A stretch of 64,000 nucleotides of DNA. Source: Pseudoduganella rivuli. Lineage in GTDB: Bacteria > Pseudomonadota > Gammaproteobacteria > Burkholderiales > Burkholderiaceae_D. The stretch spans positions 62,001 to 126,000 of the forward strand of contig NZ_WKJJ01000003.1 of the NCBI RefSeq assembly GCF_009674485.1, in the 5' to 3' direction. Position 1 is the stretch's first letter. Every line of letters begins with the position of its first letter. This document shows, piece by piece, positions 60,322-64,000 of this stretch. Below the pieces are notes generated by a model that worked only from the letters and a program-made list of their open reading frames with translations, did no database searches and had not been told where the DNA came from. The position numbers and the translations under genes are program-made.

Positions 60322-61107
60322 TCAGCGTTGCGCCGTGCGGCGGCGCTGGCGGGCCAGGGCGGCATTGATGCGGTCGATCAAGCCGTTATCCTGGCCATAG
60401 GCAATGGCGAAGTGTTCGCCATTGTCGGTTTGGACCGGCTGCGGCAGCAGGGACACGCTCACGTCCGGCGGCAGGTTCATGTCTTTCAGGAAGGGCGCGA
60501 TAAAGGCGCGCAGTTCCGTTTCGACGTCCTGGGCGGAGTCCCCGCTGGGCTGTACCAGCAGTATCGCGTCGACCCGCCTGAGCAGCAGGCGCTGCAGGCG
60601 CGCCGAGCGCGAGGCAATGTCATCTTCGACGCGGAAGACTTTATTGCGGCGGCGTTCGAAGTCATCGCCATAGGTATAGCCGCGTACGGCGCCGACGGTC
60701 TTGCCGCGCAAGTCGTCCAGTGTATTGAAGGGGAAAGTGGCGTCGCTGCGCGTCACCAGCCACAGCGTCGTGCTGCCGGCCGGCTCGGAATAATGCAGGT
60801 CGCGCAAGCGCTCTTCATTTTTCGGCAAACCGAAAATCAGGCCGGCGCCGCTGCGGGCATTGCGCTCGGCGCGGGGCCATGGATAACTCTTGATGTCGAA
60901 GGCAATATTCAACTCTTGTTCGAGATAGTCGAACAATTTGCGCCGCCCCGGTTTCAGCGGTTTTTGCCGGCCCTGCGCATCGAGCGCGTCGCCCAGCAAC
61001 AGCGTGACAGTGTGCGGCGCCGCTGCGCGGGCGGTGACGCCCAGTGCCAGCATGCCGGCAGCCAGTCCGCACGCTGTCAAGAATGTGCGCTTGCTTTGGA
61101 ATGCCAT
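60322..61107 (-). CDS. periplasmic substrate-binding-like protein (type II, SBP_bac_3)
   Basis: 261-residue exported protein. The N-terminal signal peptide (MAFQSKRTFLTACGLAAGML..., cleavage near ARAA) is followed by a two-lobe fold of the amino-acid-binding type: 'LFDYLEQELNIAFDIKSYPW', 'LHYSEPAGSTTLWLVTRSDA', 'LDDLRGKTVGAVRGYTYGDD', and C-terminal 'FAIAYGQDNGLIDRINAALA'. ATG 61107 is preferred over 61122 and 61167, none having a strong ribosome site. No transporter or kinase adjoins it, so it may be an orphan sensor-type binding protein rather than a transport component. Confidence 0.83.
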   Translation of the reverse strand: MAFQSKRTFLTACGLAAGMLALGVTARAAAPHTVTLLLGDALDAQGRQKPLKPGRRKLFDYLEQELNIAFDIKSYPWPRAERNARSGAGLIFGLPKNEERLRDLHYSEPAGSTTLWLVTRSDATFPFNTLDDLRGKTVGAVRGYTYGDDFERRRNKVFRVEDDIASRSARLQRLLLRRVDAILLVQPSGDSAQDVETELRAFIAPFLKDMNLPPDVSVSLLPQPVQTDNGEHFAIAYGQDNGLIDRINAALARQRRRTAQR

Positions 61108-61238
61108 GGATGATCCAAACATAAAGCCACGGCCCGGTGCTGGCGAAGGGATGGTGGCGACAAGCAATTATTGCAGAGATTCGATCAAAACACGCTAAAA
61201 CCCCCTTTTTACCTTGTATTTGATGTCAATAAGCTATT

Positions 61239-63686
61239 TTAGCGTTGCGTAGGCGCTGTGGTGCCCGCATTGTCCCCGCTGGCGCCACTGCTGCCTGGCT
61301 CACCGGCAGGCTGGACCGGACGTACCGGGGGGACCGGGGCGGCGCTGGGCACCCGGGCTGCCTGGACTGGCGGCAGCGGCTGGCGGGCGCCTGCCGCCGC
61401 GATGGCGGGCGTGTTGTAAGCGGCAATCGCGGCCGCCAGCGCGGGATCGGCCGCATTGGGCGGGCGCTGCGCCTTGGCGGCCTGGGCCGCTTGCTGTGCC
61501 TGGGCTGCCTGCGCGGCGGCGGCCTGCGCTTCCGCATCCAGCTCGTCCTGGGCCTGGCGGGCGGCGCTGGCCGCGTCGCGCAATGCCTGGGCTTCCGCGT
61601 CCTGTTTCAGCCGGGCCTGGCGTGTGGTGTCGCGCACCTGTTGTTCCCGTTGTTGCTGGTCCCGTAGTCGTTGCACGTCGCGGTCGTCGCGCGCCGCTTG
61701 CTGCTCCCGCACCAGGCGCTGCTCAGCCGCGCGCTGGGCGGCGGCCATGGCGGCGGCGCTTTGCGCTTCCTGTGCCGTGGCCTGGCGCTGGCGTTCCTCG
61801 GTCGCCCGTTGCGCCGCACGTTCGTCGTCGATCGGATTGCCGCGGCTTGCCTGCTGTTGCGCGTCTTGCCTGCGGGCCGCTTCGCGCTGTTCGTCCATCC
61901 GGTCCGCCAGCACATTGGCTTGCGCCCGCAGGTTGGCTTGCCCGGCGGTGGTCAGGCGCACGTTGTCGGCGCGGTCGGCTTGTACGCGCTCCTGCTGCGC
62001 TTCGGCCGCGGTGCGGGTGGCCAACTGCGCGGCCAGTGCGCGGCGCTCGGCCAGTATCTGACTGGCATCGGCTGCGGTTTGCGTGCGCGCGGTTTCCTGG
62101 CGCTTTGCCTGCTGAGTCTGCTGCGTTTGCTGTGTCTGTTGTGCCGCGGCGGTTGCCTGCGCGGCGTCGCGCCGGGATTGCTCCTCCGCTTGCCGGGCTG
62201 CCTGGGTACGCTGAGCCAGTTGCTCTTGCTGAGCCTGCGCCGTCTGCGCCTGTTGTGCCGCCTGTGCTTGTTGCGCGGCTTGCTGTGCCTGCGTCCGCTG
62301 GGCCAGTTGTACCTGCTGCTCGAATGACTGGGCCTGCGCGCGCTGCTGATTGTTCGTCGCTTGCAGTCCGGATTGTGGCTGTCGTGTCTGCAATGATTGG
62401 TTCTGTGTCTGCTGTGCCTGGCGCGCCTGCGTCGCTACGGCTTGCCGTTGCGCCGCGATGCGGGCGGCCAGCGCAGCTTCATCGCGCGCTTCCGCGACGG
62501 CGGCCGTGTTGCGCCGTGCCGTGGCGAGGTCGTTGTCCCGCCGGACGGCAGCTTGCTGTTGCGCGGTTTGGTTCAGGCGGACGGCCGCTTCCTGCTGGCT
62601 GGCGCGCAACCGCGCATCGGCGTCCGTAGCGCTTGCCGAGTTTGCCGGGTTTGCCTGGTTTGGCTGGGCCCGGGTGGCAGTCAATTGCTGTTGTTGCTGC
62701 AGTTGCGCATCCAGTGCCGTTTGCTGGTGGTCCAATTCCTGGCGCAGGGCGGCAGTGCGCTGGTCGAGGTCCGCATTTTGCAGCGTGGCCAGTTCCGCCT
62801 GGCGCCCGGCGGCCATGCGGCTGGCCAGGGCGCTTGCCGCCGCGTCTTCCTGTTCCGATACCTCCAGCTGGCGCTGCTCCGCAACGCGGTCCGCCGCCAG
62901 CCGGTCGGCCTGGGTTTCCTGCCGCTCCTGCGCCGCTTCCGCCGCCGCATCGCGCGCGACAGCCAGTTGTTGCTGGCGTTGCAATTCCGACGGGGTGGCG
63001 GCCAGTGCATCGTTCAGGGCAAGGTTGGCCACCGCCGCATCCGATCCGGGGGAGGCCGGTGGCGCGGCGGTGGGCGCCGGAGTCGCCTCGGTGGCCGCTT
63101 CCGCCTGTGCCACCGCCGTGCCCAGCGCGGTGAATTCATCCGTGGTGCGCGCCAGCAGCGCCAGCGTGCCGTCGCGGTCGGCGGCAAAGGCGGCGCGCAG
63201 CAGCGGCGCCTCCACATTCAGAATGTCGGCGCTGGAGGCGGGCGCCAGCGGATCGAGCGTGATGCCGATGCCGGCCAGCGTGCTGCTGGAAATGGGGCCG
63301 CCCCGCCCGGCGGTGGCGCCCAGTTGCTGCAATACCAGCGCCAGCCGTTCGCTCAAGGTGCCGCCCTGGTTGTCGGGCAGTGGCGGCAGCGTATCGATGG
63401 CGGACGGCGGCAACTGGTTGAACGATTGCGTCAGGTTGGTGGCCGCCACGTTCAGCAGCATGATTTCCGCTGCCGTGGGTGTGCTTGCCGTGCCGCCTTG
63501 CAATTGTTCCAGCTGGCGGCGCGTCAGCGCGACCGTGGACAGGAATTGCGCCAGGCCGGAAAAGTCCACTGCGGACGCGTTATCGGCCAGCGCGTTGGCG
63601 GCGGCCAACGCGGCTGCGGCGGAAACAGAGGGCGTCACCGGGGCAACCGTGGACACCGGATCGGCAGGGTTGGTTATGGGCAGCAT
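61239..63686 (-). CDS. 815-residue Gln/Ala-rich coiled-coil protein of unknown function
   Basis: Residues 1-225 are a moderately complex domain ('VDFSGLAQFLSTVALTRRQL', 'LLNVAATNLTQSFNQLPPS', 'LAGIGITLDPLAPASSADIL', 'RTTDEFTALGTAVAQAE'). From about 225 to 740 the protein is almost only Gln, Ala, Arg, Glu and Thr in long charged coiled-coil runs ('QQAAQQAQAAQQAQTAQAQQ'), and the end is Pro/Ala-rich. ATG 63686 (MLPITNPADP) is fixed by GAAGGTGA four to five bases upstream; the frame stays open to 63929 without other support. There is no signal peptide or membrane helix. I do not recognise the family. It is divergent from an exported-protein gene at the window edge. Confidence 0.75.
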   Translation of the reverse strand: MLPITNPADPVSTVAPVTPSVSAAAALAAANALADNASAVDFSGLAQFLSTVALTRRQLEQLQGGTASTPTAAEIMLLNVAATNLTQSFNQLPPSAIDTLPPLPDNQGGTLSERLALVLQQLGATAGRGGPISSSTLAGIGITLDPLAPASSADILNVEAPLLRAAFAADRDGTLALLARTTDEFTALGTAVAQAEAATEATPAPTAAPPASPGSDAAVANLALNDALAATPSELQRQQQLAVARDAAAEAAQERQETQADRLAADRVAEQRQLEVSEQEDAAASALASRMAAGRQAELATLQNADLDQRTAALRQELDHQQTALDAQLQQQQQLTATRAQPNQANPANSASATDADARLRASQQEAAVRLNQTAQQQAAVRRDNDLATARRNTAAVAEARDEAALAARIAAQRQAVATQARQAQQTQNQSLQTRQPQSGLQATNNQQRAQAQSFEQQVQLAQRTQAQQAAQQAQAAQQAQTAQAQQEQLAQRTQAARQAEEQSRRDAAQATAAAQQTQQTQQTQQAKRQETARTQTAADASQILAERRALAAQLATRTAAEAQQERVQADRADNVRLTTAGQANLRAQANVLADRMDEQREAARRQDAQQQASRGNPIDDERAAQRATEERQRQATAQEAQSAAAMAAAQRAAEQRLVREQQAARDDRDVQRLRDQQQREQQVRDTTRQARLKQDAEAQALRDAASAARQAQDELDAEAQAAAAQAAQAQQAAQAAKAQRPPNAADPALAAAIAAYNTPAIAAAGARQPLPPVQAARVPSAAPVPPVRPVQPAGEPGSSGASGDNAGTTAPTQR

Positions 63687-63845
63687 GGTGTCACCTTCAG
63701 GCGGGGTTGTCGCATCGAGCATGCGCGCCTGCGTGGTCCCTGTCTGTGGGGTGGGCCACATTATGGGCTGCCCGGTCAACGGTGCGCGGCGGCGGCGCGT
63801 TGTTGGGGCGATAATTGACCCTTTGAAATAAATCAGGAGTATCGC
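63687..63845. promoter_or_regulatory. divergent intergenic region at right edge
   Basis: 159 bases between the Gln/Ala-rich gene (-) and the partial exported-protein gene (+). A TTGACC at 63815-63820 on the plus strand is a possible -35 but has no matching -10. The ribosome site for the plus-strand gene is AGGAG at 63835-63839. Nothing else is evident. Confidence 0.3.
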
Positions 63846-64000
63846 GTGACATGGATGCAGAGGCTGGCGCTGGCCGCCAGTTTGGCCGGTGTGCTGCTGG
63901 CCACGCCGCATGCCCGGGCGGTGGGGCAAAAGCGCTTCGTCGGCTACGACCAGGCGCCGCCGGCAGCCTTCGGACTGGTGCGGGGCAGCGATGCCGCACC
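63846..64000 (+). CDS. exported protein, 3'-truncated by window end
   Basis: Starts at GTG 63846, six bases after AGGAG (63835-63839). The visible 51 codons encode a clear signal peptide (MTWMQRLALAASLAGVLLAT, cleavage near HARA) followed by 'VGQKRFVGYDQAPPAAFGLV', after which the window ends. The frame stays open. The family cannot be named from this much. It is divergent from the Gln/Ala-rich gene and may share its control region. Confidence 0.75.
   Translation, partial: MTWMQRLALAASLAGVLLATPHARAVGQKRFVGYDQAPPAAFGLVRGSDAA

Noticed and set aside
61192..61245. Inverted repeat ACGCTAAAA / TTTTAGCGT with a 36-base loop across the stop of the Gln/Ala-rich gene
   Set aside because: The loop is long and the arms AT-rich, so a stable RNA hairpin or terminator is doubtful; I could not tell it from chance.

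Overview
The window is high-GC, gene-dense chromosomal DNA, most likely from a betaproteobacterium of the family Oxalobacteraceae (Massilia, Duganella or Janthinobacterium type). The reasons are two PEP-CTERM proteins, M10 metalloproteases with DUF4214-type C-termini, the yebC-purD-hemF-nadD-rsfS-rlmH-maf-rng housekeeping run, and a tRNA-Thr(CGT) typical of the order Burkholderiales. Placement is inferred from gene content and protein resemblance; no database search was possible. There is no CRISPR array, prophage, insertion sequence or rRNA operon. Every intergenic gap is under 300 bases.

Layout. 1-2532 (+): the end of a type I secretion operon (HlyD-type adaptor, TolC-type outer-membrane protein, small DUF6447-like protein). 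2650-9091 (-): a tightly overlapping six-gene cluster for a nucleotide sugar: UDP-glucose dehydrogenase, a GT-B glycosyltransferase, a PglD/NeuD-like acyltransferase, a BKACE-type beta-keto-acid cleavage enzyme, an ArnB-like aminotransferase and an ArnA-like UDP-glucuronate decarboxylase. 9252-14961: trhO, an OafA-type acyltransferase and dnaE. 15049-18840: an M10 protease with three Ig-like repeats, a DUF6139-like small protein and a VirK/YbjX protein. 18974-21170: a MASE1 histidine kinase and FixJ-type regulator. 21171-26060: LPS core genes (GT2, O-antigen ligase, heptosyltransferase) followed by a diguanylate cyclase. 26187-28184: a degenerate HD-GYP/LuxR regulator divergent from a small membrane protein.

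28206-35344 (-): the housekeeping run from yebC down to rng. 35565-40391: a PhoD-like phosphatase with an alanine-rich insertion, convergent with a second M10/DUF4214 protease. 40520-44659 (+): an EamA transporter, mgsA, an alpha/beta hydrolase, a quinone oxidoreductase and a 43-residue membrane peptide. 44710-49503: a DUF4136 lipoprotein, pepN, fbp and tRNA-Thr. 49735-58880: a PEP-CTERM protein, then a six-gene (-) operon with a MacA-like adaptor, an ABC ATPase, two FtsX-type permeases and their own sigma-54 two-component system, then a second PEP-CTERM protein. 59062-64000: two periplasmic binding proteins, an 815-residue Gln/Ala-rich coiled-coil protein, and the start of a divergent exported protein cut by the window end.

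How parts fit together. The type I secretion genes and the two M10 proteases (no N-terminal signal peptides, RTX repeats, similar C-termini) plausibly form an export route and its cargo. The adjacent sugar cluster has the enzymes expected for a UDP-4-amino-4-deoxy-pentose that is then N-acylated. The BKACE enzyme could supply an unusual acyl-CoA for that step; this is the most novel hypothesis in the window. A family of REP-like palindromes (17463, 17561 inverted, 26101, 38146) marks the 3' ends of several genes.
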